This document shows, in pieces, positions 46,905 through 58,466 of a stretch of 64,000 nucleotides of DNA; within the stretch, counting starts at the first letter, position 1; the number at the start of each line of letters is the position of its first letter. Source of the stretch: a candidate division KSB1 bacterium (GTDB taxonomy: Bacteria; Zhuqueibacterota; Zhuqueibacteria; Residuimicrobiales; Krinioviventaceae). Where the stretch lies: contig JAXHMJ010000004.1 in NCBI GenBank assembly GCA_034521575.1, positions 62,001 to 126,000 on the forward strand, given 5' to 3'. The position numbers were made by a program, and so were the translations under genes. The notes below the pieces were generated by a model that was not told the DNA's origin, made no database searches, and was given only the letters and a program-made list of their open reading frames with translations.

Positions 46905-48524
46905 TTAAACCGTTTTATCAATAACCGGGCTGGGTTGATAACCGATACGGTGCGCCACACAGCGGATGGTATCGCCCGGGTTGATCCGAAACGAACCGGT
47001 ATACAAAAACCAGTGTTCCTTGGTATAGCCTGTGCCGTTGATCTGGTAGCCGATCGAGGCGCCTCGAGTCGGGCAGGTGATGCGCACTTGACCGTCAGCA
47101 ACGGTAATTACAGGCGCTTGGGTTTCCGGCTGCACGCCGCCCGGCCACATGGAATAGACCAGCTCTTTTTCCGTCATAAATCCCTTGTCGTCAATGCGCT
47201 GCATCCAGTCTTTACATTCCTGTCGCAGACGCCTGAGGTCATCCGCATAGGCCGGATCATCCGCCAGATTGTTCAGCTCGTGCGGATCCTGCTGGATGTC
47301 ATACAATTCTTCCGGCGCTTTGGTCCTGCGGAACCAGATCATCTGCTCTTCATTCAGTGAACCCGCATCACGCAGCCGCAACAGTTCGCGCATGCCGGCC
47401 AATTTTTTTCGAAACGAGATATCCAGATAGCAGGGAATTTCGGGATGAAAATTTTTGATGTATTTAAAACGCCGGTCGCGCACCGCCCGGCGCATATCAA
47501 CCTGTTCATCCATGCGATCGCGCGCCGCGTAAATATACCGCCGCGGTTCAGCTTTGTATGTACCCCAAAAGGCCTGACCGTGCATATAATCCGGCGGTTT
47601 GATACCGGTCAGCGATAAAATGGTGGGTGGAATATCAACAAAACTGATCATGTCATCCACCTCGGACCCGGCGTAGCGTTTGTCCGGAAAACGGATGATC
47701 ATGGGTACTTTGAGACCCGAATCGTAAATCTCGCGTTTGCCGCGCGGCAGCGGACCGCCGTGGTCCGAGTAGAAAATGACCATCGTATTGTCCCACAATC
47801 CCGCTTCCTTGACCTCCTTAATCAGCTCACCCACTTCCCGGTCCATGACCCGAATATTGCTGTACACGCGCGCCATATCCCGGCGCACATGATATGTGGC
47901 GGGATAATAGGGCGGCACAACCACCTGATCGGCTCGAATAACCACCGGGTCATTGGCCCGGTCCCAGACCTGGGATTCATGCGTGGTCATTAAATTGAAT
48001 ATTGAAAAGAATGGCTTACCCTGCGGCGCGTGACGCCAGTGTGCCCGGTTGCTGTTTTCATCCCAGGCTGTAACCGGCGCTTTAAACTGATAATCCGTTT
48101 TTACATTATTGGTGCAGAAATAACCGGCAGCGCGCATAAATTCGGGATAACACTTGACCTCCGGCGGTGGCACCGCTTCGTATTTCGGCAGTCCCTGATA
48201 CTGCTGGGTCACCCGCATATGATTGGCGCCGAAACTGTTGTGATACAATCCCGTGATCAAGGTCGCGCGGCAGGGCGCGCACACCCCGGCATTGCCAAAT
48301 ACATTATTGAATTTGACACCCTCGGCCGCCAGTTGATCCAGATGCGGGGTCAGAGCGATACCATCGCCGTAACAGTGCAAATAGGGACTGATATCTTCGC
48401 AGGTGATACAGAGAATATTCGGCTGCCCCGGTTGTGCCTGACGGCTGCTGCAGCCGAGCACAGCTGCGGCAGTCAAAGCCAGGCCGCTTTGTTTGATAAA
48501 TTGACGTCTGGAAACAGAATTCAT
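46905..48524 (-). CDS. Sulfatase (formylglycine type), 2
   Basis: 539 residues. Signal and lipobox-like start: SRRQFIKQSGLALTAAAVLG then CSSRQ. Metal site NILCITCEDISPYLHCYGD. Formylglycine motif CAPCR in GNAGVCAPCRATLITGLYH. Later HGGPLPRGKREIYDSG. The C-terminal 80 residues (VITVADGQVRITCPTRGASI) look like the chitobiase/hexosaminidase C-terminal beta domain seen behind some sulfatases. It lies 18 bases from the GH63-like gene. Confidence 0.94.
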   Translation of the reverse strand: MNSVSRRQFIKQSGLALTAAAVLGCSSRQAQPGQPNILCITCEDISPYLHCYGDGIALTPHLDQLAAEGVKFNNVFGNAGVCAPCRATLITGLYHNSFGANHMRVTQQYQGLPKYEAVPPPEVKCYPEFMRAAGYFCTNNVKTDYQFKAPVTAWDENSNRAHWRHAPQGKPFFSIFNLMTTHESQVWDRANDPVVIRADQVVVPPYYPATYHVRRDMARVYSNIRVMDREVGELIKEVKEAGLWDNTMVIFYSDHGGPLPRGKREIYDSGLKVPMIIRFPDKRYAGSEVDDMISFVDIPPTILSLTGIKPPDYMHGQAFWGTYKAEPRRYIYAARDRMDEQVDMRRAVRDRRFKYIKNFHPEIPCYLDISFRKKLAGMRELLRLRDAGSLNEEQMIWFRRTKAPEELYDIQQDPHELNNLADDPAYADDLRRLRQECKDWMQRIDDKGFMTEKELVYSMWPGGVQPETQAPVITVADGQVRITCPTRGASIGYQINGTGYTKEHWFLYTGSFRINPGDTIRCVAHRIGYQPSPVIDKTV

Positions 48525-48582
48525 CGCAGATCCTCTATGTTAAAATAATGCTGATCATCCGATCCGGTCCACAAACTGACAG

Positions 48583-49300
48583 TTATTCATTCTTTTGCTG
48601 CAGTTTGTCTTTGAGACAGCGGATACAAAATGCATTTTCCTTGATGTAATAATCACCCAAAAACAGATTCATATACTTGGGCGGCTGTGGATACCAGTAC
48701 CCGTCCAGTTGCGCAAACCAGGCGAACCCGCTGTCTGCTGGAGTTGACGTCCAGTATACGGCCCAGTGTCCCTTGCGACCGAAATATTCACGATAGGCCA
48801 CCCCGGACGAGATGGCTGTGAATCCGGTCACATTGTTTCCGTCCCAGGAAATGGAATCGGTTTTTGATGCTTTGAGTTTTTGTCCGGATGAATCGGCACC
48901 GAGCACGCTGCGCAGCATATGCCCAATCCTCACGTGTGGGCACATGCCAGCCCGGCGGGCACACCCCCTGCGCGCCCTGCTGTTGCGTCCACTGCATGGC
49001 TTCGTTCCAGGTATACAGCGCGCCGTAAGCCTGTTCTGCATCCGGATCATTGTTATAAAATGTCTTTTCCGCAATACTGTTATCCGATTGTTCACAGTCC
49101 TCAACCGCAACACCATAATTCAAATTTTCCGCCATCCAGACCTGAGTACCAATGCGTACGGTCTGATACGTTCGGCCGTCACGCGGATCAGTCAGCGGTT
49201 CAGCCTTACGCATGACCACAGAGTTATCGAAAGTTGGATCGGGTTGCCGACCGCAGCCGGCGATCAGAAATACGAGTACAAGCAATACAATTCTTTTCAT
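48583..49300 (-). CDS. FISUMP-domain lipoprotein (frameshifted)
   Basis: Lipobox in MKRIVLLVLVFLIAGCGR. The Fibrobacter succinogenes major paralogous domain is clear: DGRTYQTVRIGTQVWMAENL, GALYTWNEAMQW, CPPGWHVPTREDW, then after an indel near 48915 AISSGVAYREYFGRKG, AVYWTSTPADSG and YYIKENAFCIRCLKD. About 235 residues. These surface proteins are of unknown function. The start directly follows the GH5 stop. Confidence 0.88.
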
Positions 49301-50326
49301 TTATTTGTCCACCGGTTTTTTAAGAATGTTCCGCCAATCCTGTTTGGAACCACGATTCAGATTCCGAATCAATTTTTTGGCCAAGAGTCCGGACGTATCC
49401 AGATCCGCCTCGGTCCAGTTGCCGCGGGCATTCGCTCCAGGCAGCAGCGCCGAACAGGTTTCCTGTTTATCGGCAATTGACCATTTCACCCAGCTAATCT
49501 GATTGGTTTCCATCCAGTCCACCCACAATCGCCAGGATTCCAGATCCAGGCCGCCGTCACCGGACGCTTCGGAACCGCCGTATTCGGACACAAACAGCGG
49601 CAGGCCCTGTTTCAAAGCGTAATCACCGCGGTCACACAGCCATTGTTTGTGAGTTTTCGCGTAAAAATGCAGGGTGTACATGATGTTCGAATAACCGGTA
49701 AGCGGATCATCCGCCGCAACATGCACGTCCTGATCCCAGTGCGGACTGCCCACCAGAATAATATTCAACGGGTCATAGTCCCGGATGGTCCGGATCAGAG
49801 TATCGGAATAGGCTTTGACCGCTTCCCAGGATTCATTATCGGGTTCATTATAGATTTCATAAATAATGTTCGGATATTGTCCATAGGTCTCCGCCATATC
49901 CGTGAAAAACGTTTTGGCTTCCTGCACGTGTTCAACCGCATTGTGATCATGCCAGTCGATAATCACATATACGCCCTCTTTGAGACAGGCGTCCACCACT
50001 TGGCGCACCAGGGAATCGGAAACCTGCGGCCGTTCCAGATAGCCGTCCTCATGTTCCACTCCCATGGCCGCGCGGATCACCGTACAATTCCAGTCATTGA
50101 CCAGCTTGGAGACCACATCCGCATTCCAGAACTGCGGCCACCAGTTGGACCAGCCGAAACTCATGCCGCGCAGCACCAGGGTATCGCCGTTTTCATCTGT
50201 GAGTTTCGTCCCGTCCACCACGAGTTGTCCGTGCTCGCGCACAAAAGTGGGTTCCTGACTGCATGCTGTGATCATCACCGTCACCATCATCACAATCATT
50301 GTCAATACCAGACTGTTATTTTTCAC
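49301..50326 (-). CDS. GH5 endoglucanase-type lipoprotein
   Basis: 341 residues. Lipobox ITACSQ after a hydrophobic start. Catalytic-barrel motifs: LVLRGMSFGWSNWW, VIIDWHDHN, acid/base Glu in IIYEIYNEPD, and nucleophile Glu in LPLFVSEYGGSEASG. Aromatic IMYTLHFYAKTHKQW is typical of subfamily GH5_2. It would hydrolyse a beta-1,4-glucan or related chain. It overlaps no gene but starts 43 bases after the oxidoreductase. Confidence 0.93.
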   Translation of the reverse strand: MKNNSLVLTMIVMMVTVMITACSQEPTFVREHGQLVVDGTKLTDENGDTLVLRGMSFGWSNWWPQFWNADVVSKLVNDWNCTVIRAAMGVEHEDGYLERPQVSDSLVRQVVDACLKEGVYVIIDWHDHNAVEHVQEAKTFFTDMAETYGQYPNIIYEIYNEPDNESWEAVKAYSDTLIRTIRDYDPLNIILVGSPHWDQDVHVAADDPLTGYSNIMYTLHFYAKTHKQWLCDRGDYALKQGLPLFVSEYGGSEASGDGGLDLESWRLWVDWMETNQISWVKWSIADKQETCSALLPGANARGNWTEADLDTSGLLAKKLIRNLNRGSKQDWRNILKKPVDK

Positions 50327-50369
50327 GACTCTTCCTTTGCGGCAGACATAGACCAGAGGCCGGTTAAAT

Positions 50370-51409
50370 TCAATGGTTCAGGATTGTAAATAAAATATCC
50401 AAATGTTTGGCAGCCAGCTGCACGCTCATTTGCGGTTCCGCACCCTCAACCAGACAGTCGAGGAAATGCTGGGTCAGGGCAAAATTGTCGTCATGTTCCT
50501 CGGGGATCTCGACCTCCAGTGTTTTCTGCTTTTCATTCTGATCTTTGTCCAGATAAAACATTTCCACTTGCGGCGGATCCCAGCTCGCAAAATCCGGAAC
50601 TGCAGTCCGCCCCGGGTGCCGTAAATACGCGTTTGATTCGGCACTTCAAAGTGCACACCGCTGCCGCGTTCATAATAATACGTCAATCCAGTGTCAAATT
50701 CAAGGAAAGAAGCGCCGTGTTCTTCAATATCCGCCTGGGTATTGGGATCAGGATAAACCTTGAGACCGTTACGGGTGAACGATTTAACCTGCTCAAGCTG
50801 CGGTTTGTCATGCAACAGTCCCAGATGAAAGGACAGATCGTACACCCCCCAGTCAATAAAGGCGCCGCCGCCGGCTTTTTCTTTCTGCAGCGCCCAGCTT
50901 CCGGCAGGATTGTATTCAATAAACGTACCGCGTGATAATGCGTTGTGATGAATATGATACACCTCGCCGATCTCACCCGAATCGATGATATCCTTGATAA
51001 ATTTGAATTTCGGCTGCAGACGCGCATGACGGCAGGAACATTCCAGCGTCAACTGTTTGGGATGTCCGACAACCTGCTGGATAATGGCCTGCACATCCTG
51101 CCAATTGGCGGCGATGGGTTTTTCCAGCAACAAATGTTTACCGGCGGACAGACAAGCCCGAACCATATCCCGATGGGTAAACGGCGGTGACGCGATAATC
51201 ACCGCATCCAGCGAATCATCGTTCAGCATATCCTTATAATCAGTCGTGGCGTTTTCAATGCCGTATTTCTTTTTTTTCTTGTCCAGGGTTTCGCGCGTAC
51301 GCGTGGCGATCCAGGTCACCTCAGCCCGGCCGTCCCGGCGGATATTTTCAATATGTACATCCCCGATCATACCCGCACCGATGATGCCGATTGTTTTTTT
51401 TGCACTCAT
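50370..51409 (-). CDS. Gfo/Idh/MocA-family oxidoreductase, 1 (frameshifted)
   Basis: About 346 residues. The Rossmann N-terminus is TIGIIGAGMIGDVHIENI. The conserved EKP is in GKHLLLEKPIAANW. The substrate domain shows HHNALSRGTFIEYNP and GAFIDWGVYDLSFHL. One indel near 50595 shifts the frame; the C-terminus ends AAKHLDILFTILNH. NAD(P)-dependent sugar or inositol oxidation in the cytoplasm is expected. It lies in the same operon as the MDR gene. Confidence 0.9.
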
Positions 51410-51461
51410 AGCATCTCCTTGTGTTGATTTCGGCTCTCTGCTCAGAAAGCCGGTTCCCGAT

Positions 51462-52484
51462 TTACAGATTCAACCAGTCAAACACCACACCCATGTACGT
51501 GTCTTTGTCATTGGCCAGTCCATCGTAGGCGTTTTGCGCCTCGGACGGATGCAGCTTGTGGGTGTAAAAGGGTTTGATCTTTAATTCATCACGGCGCATC
51601 AGCTCCATGATAATTCGCGAATTGCGTTCAATGGAATGCTTGACAAATTCATCGTTTTGCGTCGGGAACGTAAATTCCAGCGCACCCTTCATAGTTAAAG
51701 AATGAGGCAGCAGGTGTACTTTCTGCAGCACCTGGGTCAAATCCGTTTGATAAGGTTGCCGGGGGCTGCCCAGTAGAATCAGTTCGCCGTTGAACGCCAC
51801 GGTTCCGGCATACTGTTCAATGACCGGAGACACACCGGTGGCGTCAATAAATGCATTCACACCGGCGGCGTCTGTCAATTTGTTGATCAGTGCGGGAATG
51901 TCTTCTTTTTTCGAATTGTAGACCTGTTGGATACCGCAAGCTTTTGCCACATCCAGCCGGTGATCCACCAGATCAACGGCGATCACCCGCGCACCTTGCA
52001 GTTGCGCCAGTTGCGCCGCCAGGTTACCGATCACACCCAGTCCCGTGACCAACACCGTATCCCCGAGTTCAATGGAAGAAGCCCGCAGTGACGTCATGGC
52101 AATTCCCGCCATATGCGTAAATGCCGCCACATCTTCATCCAGCCCATCCGGCACCGGCACACACAGACCATGCCAGCGGTCGGTGATATCAATTTTGTAA
52201 TATTCCTGATGCGGTCCCATGGTATAGACCCCATCACCCACATTGAATTGATCCACGGCCTCGCCTTTTTCAATAATCTCGCCGATGGCGGTGTATCCGG
52301 GAACGCCCGGAATCTCGAACCAGCTTTCCAGACCGGCCAAACAGGCCAGTTCGGTTCCGGCGCTGATATGTGAGAATCGGTTTTTTAAAATCACCTCAGT
52401 GGGAGACTGTATTGATTCTTCAAAGGCCTCTTTGACAAATTCGACCGTATTGATTTTAGTTGCTTTGACAGTTCTGCATTGCAT
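51462..52484 (-). CDS. Medium-chain dehydrogenase/reductase
   Basis: 340 residues from ATG 52484 (AGAGG upstream; a GTG at 52490 is less likely). N-terminal GroES-like domain: NRFSHISAGTELACLAG and GVPGYTAIGEIIEKG. Rossmann domain: VLVTGLGVIGNLAAQLAQL and VIAVDLVDHRLDVAKACG. I do not see the usual structural zinc cysteine cluster. Probably oxidises a sugar or polyol. It lies 12 bases after the symporter gene. Confidence 0.88.
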   Translation of the reverse strand: MQCRTVKATKINTVEFVKEAFEESIQSPTEVILKNRFSHISAGTELACLAGLESWFEIPGVPGYTAIGEIIEKGEAVDQFNVGDGVYTMGPHQEYYKIDITDRWHGLCVPVPDGLDEDVAAFTHMAGIAMTSLRASSIELGDTVLVTGLGVIGNLAAQLAQLQGARVIAVDLVDHRLDVAKACGIQQVYNSKKEDIPALINKLTDAAGVNAFIDATGVSPVIEQYAGTVAFNGELILLGSPRQPYQTDLTQVLQKVHLLPHSLTMKGALEFTFPTQNDEFVKHSIERNSRIIMELMRRDELKIKPFYTHKLHPSEAQNAYDGLANDKDTYMGVVFDWLNL

Positions 52485-52495
52485 GAACACACCTC

Positions 52496-53835
52496 TTAAT
52501 TTGCTTTACGTTTTGCCAGTTCAGCTTCTATTTCCAACACGGTGGCATCATCCAGCTTGTAAAAAAACAACAGCACCATAGCCGCCACAGCGAACACGGC
52601 CGGAACCACGCTCAGGGACAACCGGATACCCAGCAGCGACAGATCGGTCTGGGCCACACCGGCAGTATATCCGAACAAGGACAAGATTCCCATCGAAATT
52701 ACGCCGCCGAGAGAGAATCCGGCTTTTTGACTGAATGTAGACGCGGAATAGACCAGGCCGGTAGCGCGCCGATCGTTTTTAAATTCTGAATAATCAGCAA
52801 CATCCGCCAGCATGGACCAGAGCAGCGGCATGGTGGGGCCGGAGGCCAGTGAAAAAATAATCTGCAGTGTATAAATCAGCACAATACTGTCCGGTCCGGC
52901 CAGAATAAATCCGGAAGAAGACAGCGTGACTATGGCCATGCAGATGATATAAAGCTTTTTTTTGCCGATTTTTTCAGACAGCCATTTGGTCGGCAGTACC
53001 CCCAGCAGCACAAACAGGGTGCCGACGACCATAAACGCGGAAGCGGCTTCGGTATTGCCCACATAGTACTTGAAATAATACATAATCACGGAACTTCGGA
53101 TCGCCACATAAATCAGCGTGACCAGACACAGCAAAAACAGAATGATCCAGGGTTTATTGTGAACCAGATCGTTCAGGTCTTCCTTGAGCTTGCTCTTTTT
53201 CGCCGGATCCGGCTGCAGCCCGCTCGCGCACGGACAAAAACGCAATAATAAAACAGGCGATACAAATAGCGCCGAAAATGCCCATGGTGATCATATAACC
53301 ACGCTGACTGTTGCCGGCGCCGAATTTTTTCACCAGCGGAATGATCAGGGCCTGTACACTGGCCCCTGCGGCATAGGCAAACACAAATTTATAGGACGAT
53401 ACACTCGTGCGTTCTCCCGGTTTCGGTGAAATGACACCAATCAGCGAATTGTAGGGAATCATGATGCCTGTATAGATCACCATCATCAGTCCATAAGTCA
53501 CATAGGCATAAATGATTTTTCCGGTATCGCTGAACTCCGGTGTGGTGAACATTAACACGGTCCCGAGACCATAAGGCACCGCAAACCACAACAGATAGGG
53601 CCGAAACTTGCCCCAGCGGGTGTTGGTGCGGTCGGCGATGGTGCCCATCAGCGGGTCATTCACCGCATCAAACAAACGGATCACCAGAAACATCGTGGCC
53701 ACCGCAGCCGCCGATAAACCAAACGTATCCGTATAAAAAATGGGCAGAAAGAACATCAGCGTCTGCCAGATCACACTACCGGCATATTCACCGATACTGA
53801 ATCCAATTTTTTCTTTTGAATGTCAAGGGTTTCAC
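52496..53835 (-). CDS. GPH-family sugar:cation symporter (MelB-like, frameshifted)
   Basis: About 445 residues, 12 hydrophobic segments. Family motifs: KIGFSIGEYAGSVIWQTLMF, IRLFDAVNDPLMGTIADRT with the cation-binding Asp, RPYLLWFAVPYG, and MLADVADYSEFKNDRRATG. Start GTG 53835 has AAGGAG upstream. Indels lie near 53815 (an A-rich run) and 53205. It would bring oligosaccharides or glycosides across the inner membrane with Na or H. First gene of the minus-strand degradation operon. Confidence 0.9.
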
Positions 53836-54248
53836 GTCTGCTCCTTGTATTTTTTGTTATTCATCCATTTATCATCCGGGCGAGCCAGGATCATTTAGAC
53901 GTTGCTGCTGCTTTTTTCTCTGTCAACTCAAAAGCCAAGGATCATTTCTGGAACAAATCAGTACCACAATCATCGCGTAAACACGCATTTCTCTCACTCC
54001 CGTATACCGTGCTTCCGGAACATTGCTGCCGCACCGGCAACTTAACCTACTGGTACGTACTGTTATGTATTTTATGAAAAACCGAACACAAAAGCAAGGC
54101 TTTTCATAGTGTACTCGTAACTTTCTGACCGAAATTTAGCCGCATATCTTGTAATGAGAAACCTTGAGATGATCAACCCATCCTCATCGTTTTTTTTCTT
54201 TTTGCTTACTACTTTCTATCGACTGTAACGCTGAACCCTTGCGCCTAA
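53836..54248. other. Divergent intergenic region of the degradation locus
   Basis: 413 bases between the symporter operon and the LacI gene. It must hold both promoters. No clear palindromic LacI operator found by eye. Confidence 0.5.
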
Positions 54249-55335
54249 ATGAAAATTATTGTAAATTACAATCAAAACAGCAGACCATACCGGAGCATCA
54301 GAGACTTGCGAAAAAAAGTCACATTAAAAGAAATCGCCGATATCCTAAATGTGTCCATTGCCACGGTTTCCAAAGCGCTGCGGGACAGTCCGGACATCTC
54401 TGAAAGCATGTGTAAAACGGTAAAGTCACTCGCCGATAAATTGGGATACCGGCCCAATCTGCTGGCCAAGAGCCTGATCAACCAGGACAGTCATCTCATC
54501 GGCGTCATCATACCGGACCTGCGCATTTCGTTTTATTCTGAAGCCGTACGCGGCATTTACGAGCAGGCGCGCAAACAATCGTATCAGACGATTCTCATGG
54601 TGCACGATGAAAATCCGGACATTGAACGTCAGAATATCGAGTTTTTATCAGACATCAATGTCGACGGCATCCTGCTGAACAATGCACCCGGGGATCAGAA
54701 CCACGAATTGTTCACCCGCCTGCGCGAAGAAGGCATCCGCATGGTCTGCTGGGACCGGCGTCTGGATGAACTGAAATTTCCGTCCGTCAGCATTGACGAC
54801 CGTCAGGCCGCCGTGATCTGACCTCGGAACTCATCAGCAGGGGATGCCGGGATATTCTTTTCATGGGCCCCAACCTCGGTTTTTCCGTTGCTGAACAGCG
54901 GTTTGAGGGATTCTGTCAGGCTATGCAGGACCACAACATTGATGCGCCGCAGAACCGGCATCTGTTTTGCGGTTTGAACGCCGAGGACAGTTACCGCTGC
55001 ATGAACCATTATCTGAACGAACGCAAACCCGATGCCGTGCTGTGTCTGGGCGGTATGGTGGCATATGGCGCCGGACATGCAATCCTGACACGTGGCTATG
55101 ATATACCGGAGGATATCATGATCGCTGAATTCGGTGATAATAATATCGTGGCGCAATTGGGTGCTGTCGTTCATGTCCATTGACCAGAACGCCTATGAGA
55201 TCGGGCAAACCGCGGTCAATCTTGTTAATAGACCGTTGCAAGCAGACCGACTGGGACCAGCCGCCTGAGCACATCATCGAACCGGTCAAAATCATTCATC
55301 ACACCAAAGGCAAACCGTTTTTCAAAATCCTTTGA
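54249..55335 (+). CDS. LacI-family transcriptional regulator (frameshifted)
   Basis: About 360 residues. The helix-turn-helix VTLKEIADILNVSIATVSKA begins at about residue 25 and is followed by the hinge LGYRPNLLAKSLINQ. The sugar-binding domain reads IGVIIPDLRISFYSEAVRGI and, after an indel near 54815, DILFMGPNLGFSVAEQRF. A second indel near 55165 precedes the C-terminus (IDQNAYEIGQTAVNLLIDR to KPFFKIL). It probably represses the flanking genes until the sugar arrives. It faces away from the symporter operon, next to its promoter. Confidence 0.88.
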
Positions 55336-55346
55336 AAGGAGTTGTT

Positions 55347-56847
55347 ATGAGTCATCAGAATTTAAACCGCAGGCATTTTTTCAAAACAGGTTTGGGCACC
55401 GCTGCGATCGCTGCCCTACCCTCCATGCTGTCGGCAAAACCGTATACTTTTCATTCGCCAAAACCAAGTATCAGCAAAAACACCCCCAGTATTCTCTGGG
55501 TGTATTTGGAGGACACCAATGCCTGGATGAGCTGTTACGGCGACACGGTCATAAAAACTCCGAACATTGATGCTCTGGCCGCACGCGGTGTACGATTTGA
55601 CCGCGCCTATATGCCGGCGCCGGTTTGCACGCCCACGCGCTCGGCGCTGATCACCGGCATGTATCAAACTTCCATCAGCGCGCATGAACATTACAGTTCC
55701 TTCCGCATCTGGCGGGACAATGAAATGGAAACCTGGCATCCGAATCACCTGGGCGTGCGCACACTGCCGGAAATTTTCAAAGCAGCCGGTTATTACACCT
55801 TTAACGAAGGCAAGAACCATTACAACTTTGTGTTTTCCAACGAGGACCTGTACGATCACAAAGGCGAAAACGGCTTTAAAGGCGCAGCAAACGGCAGCGA
55901 ATGGACCGGACGCGCTCCGGACCAGCCTTTTTTCGGTCAGATTCAGCTACGCGGCGGCAAACGCGGTGACGCGCCGAAAAAAACCGATCCGGATGATGTA
56001 CCGGTGCCGCCGTATTATCCGGATCATCCGCTATACCGCAAAGAAATCGCGCACCATTATGATACAATTTTAAAAATGGACGAAATCCTGGGTCATATCA
56101 TCAAACGCCTCAAAAAAGACGGATTGTATGACAATACGGTGGTGTTCTTTTTCTCGGATCACGGCATGAAACTGCCGCGTCACAAACAATTCTGTTACGA
56201 AGGCGGCCTGCGGGTACCGCTGATTGTCGCAGGCCCCGGCATTCCCCAGGGTCAGGTGCGCACGGATCTCGTGAGTGGACTGGATATCAGCGGCGCCACC
56301 CTGACCCTGGCCGGCATTCCCATCCCGAATCACATGCACGCCCGCGACATGTTTGCCGATTCGTTTCATCGCGACTATGTCATCTCGGCGCGCGACCGCT
56401 GTGATTATACCATAGACCGCATTCGCGCGGTGACCACAAAACGCTATAAATATATCCGCAATTTTATGACCGATCGTCCCTATCTGCCAGCCCAATTATC
56501 GCGACGAATGGGACACGTTTCAAGTGCTCGAACAACTGTACAAAGACGGCAAACTCAACCAGGTACAGGCACGCTTTGTCAGCGACGAGCGTCCGGCCGA
56601 GGAACTGTACGACCTGGAAACCGATCCGCATGAAACCGTGAATCTGGTGCATTCGTGGAAACGCGAACATGCGGTTGCTTTGGCGGAACTGCGCAATATT
56701 CTGTACCGATGGATCATCGAAACCGACGATAAAGGTCAGTACCCGGAAACGGACACAGCGCTCGAGGCGGTGATCGACCGCTGGGGCGACAAGGCGGTAA
56801 ATAAAGAGTATCAAAGGGTGCGGAACTCTTCCGCTGCGTCCGACTAA
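55347..56847 (+). CDS. Sulfatase (formylglycine type), 3 (frameshifted)
   Basis: About 500 residues from ATG 55347 (AAAGGAG upstream). Exported start NRRHFFKTGLGTAAIAALP. Metal site ILWVYLEDTNAWMSCYGD. Formylglycine motif CTPTR in PAPVCTPTRSALITGMYQ. C-terminal metal residues in VVFFFSDHGMKLPRHKQFC. An indel near 56495 shifts the frame before YDLETDPHETVNLVHSW. It follows the LacI gene by 11 bases and is probably under its control. Confidence 0.93.
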
Positions 56848-57222
56848 GACCAGACACTATCTCCGCCGGCTGACGGAAGATGGGATGGTAAGAGCGGGGA
56901 GTGAAAAATAAAGCTACAATCCACCCCCTGATCCCGGTAACCCGGGATCTGTCCCCCTTGAAAAAGGGGGACAAAATCTCGGAGGATTGCGTTGAGGCCT
57001 GGGTTTGAAAATCTGTACATTCAAAGTAACTGCTTAACACAAGCATGCACCAACACTCGTTTCTTTCCCCTCCTTTGCCAAGATGGGGCGGCTGACGGCC
57101 TTGGCCAGAAGCCGGGGGGGGAGTTCCGCAATGAACTAATATGATGCATACCCAAAAATGTTTTCAGGATAGGGGTGATAAAAAACTGCGAGCTCTTTTA
57201 AATTTATAACCAAGGAGAGCCC

Positions 57223-57591
57223 ATGACAAAAATTTACAACAAAACAAATATGAAAGAACGCAGACGAGAATTGCGTAACCATATGACCCCAGAAGAGATT
57301 ATCCTATGGTCAAAATTAAAAAACAAACAATTGGACGGATTTAAATTCAAAAGACAAGCAAGTATTCACAACTATATAGTCGATTTTTATTGTCCTAAAC
57401 AGAAACTTGCCATCGAATTAGACGGTCAGTGGCATTTTGAAAAAGAAACGCAGGCGTATGACCAAACCAGACAGAATGAAATCGAACAAGAGGGAATTCA
57501 AATTCTGAGATTCACCAATAAGCAGCTCAGAGAAAATTTAACCGGCGTGTTGGAGATTATACGGAAAGCATTGCTTTACTCTACCCCCTGA
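57223..57591 (+). CDS. DUF559 endonuclease-like protein
   Basis: 122 residues, related to very-short-patch-repair-type nucleases. Family features: RRELRNHMTPEEIILWSKLK, GFKFKRQASIHNYIVDFYCP with the metal-binding Asp, LAIELDGQWHFE with the Glu, and ILRFTNKQLRENL. AAGGAG precedes the ATG. Its stop codon falls inside the next palindrome (CCCCCTGATCCC), so gene and palindrome form one unit. No partner methylase is seen; it may be a small selfish element. Confidence 0.92.
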   Translation: MTKIYNKTNMKERRRELRNHMTPEEIILWSKLKNKQLDGFKFKRQASIHNYIVDFYCPKQKLAIELDGQWHFEKETQAYDQTRQNEIEQEGIQILRFTNKQLRENLTGVLEIIRKALLYSTP

Positions 57592-57872
57592 TCCCGGTAA
57601 ACCGGGATCTGTCCCCCTTGAAAAAGGGGGACAAAATTATAAGTTTGCGGACGGATATCTGAAAATTTACATAGTAATCGGTTATTGCGGATAGGCACAA
57701 AATTGCACATCTATCTTTCCCCTCCTTTGCCAAGGAGGGGCGGCTGACGGCCTTGGCCAGAAGCCGGGGGGAGTTCCGCAATGAACTAATATGATGCATA
57801 CCCAAAAATGTTTTCAGGATAGGGGTGATAAAAAACTGCAAGTCTTTTTAAATTTATAACCAAGGAGAGCCC

Positions 57873-58240
57873 ATGACAAAAATTTACAACAAAACAAATA
57901 TGAAAGAACGCAGACGGAGAATTGGCGTAACCATATGACCCAGAAGAGATGATCCTATGGTCAAAATTAAAAAACAAACAATTGGACGGATTTAAATTCA
58001 AAAGACAAGCAAGTATTCACAACTATATAGTCGATTTTATTGTCCTAAACAGAAACTTGCCATCGATTAGACGGTCAGTGGCATTTTGAAAAAGAAACGC
58101 AGGCGTATGACCAAACCAGACAGAATGAAATCGAACAAGAGGGAATTCAAATCCTGAGATTCACCAATAAGCAGCTCAGAGAAAATTTAACCGGCGTGTT
58201 GGAGGTTATTCGGAAAGCATTGCTTTACTCTACCCCCTGA
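57873..58240 (+). pseudogene. Broken second copy of the DUF559 gene
   Basis: Nearly the same DNA as 57223-57591, with several small indels (for example AGACGGAGAATTGG near 57914 and a lost base near 58035). No long frame remains. The flanking hairpins are intact. Confidence 0.88.
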
Positions 58241-58466
58241 TCCCGGTAAACCGGATATCTCGTCCCCTTGAAAAAGGGGGACAAAATTATAAGTTTGCGG
58301 ACGGATATCTGAAAATTTACATAGTAATCGGTTATTGCGGATAGGCACAAAATTGCACATCTATCTTTCCCCTCCTTTGCCAAGGAGGGGATATTGCCGC
58401 CAAAGGCGGCAATCGGGGTGGTAGCAACCCTCAAGCTTTAACCAAGCGATATTCAGGGGAGGTTCC

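Noticed and set aside
53820-54077. 85-codon ORF in the LacI-symporter gap
   Set aside because: Starts inside the symporter start region, has odd composition and no ribosome site.
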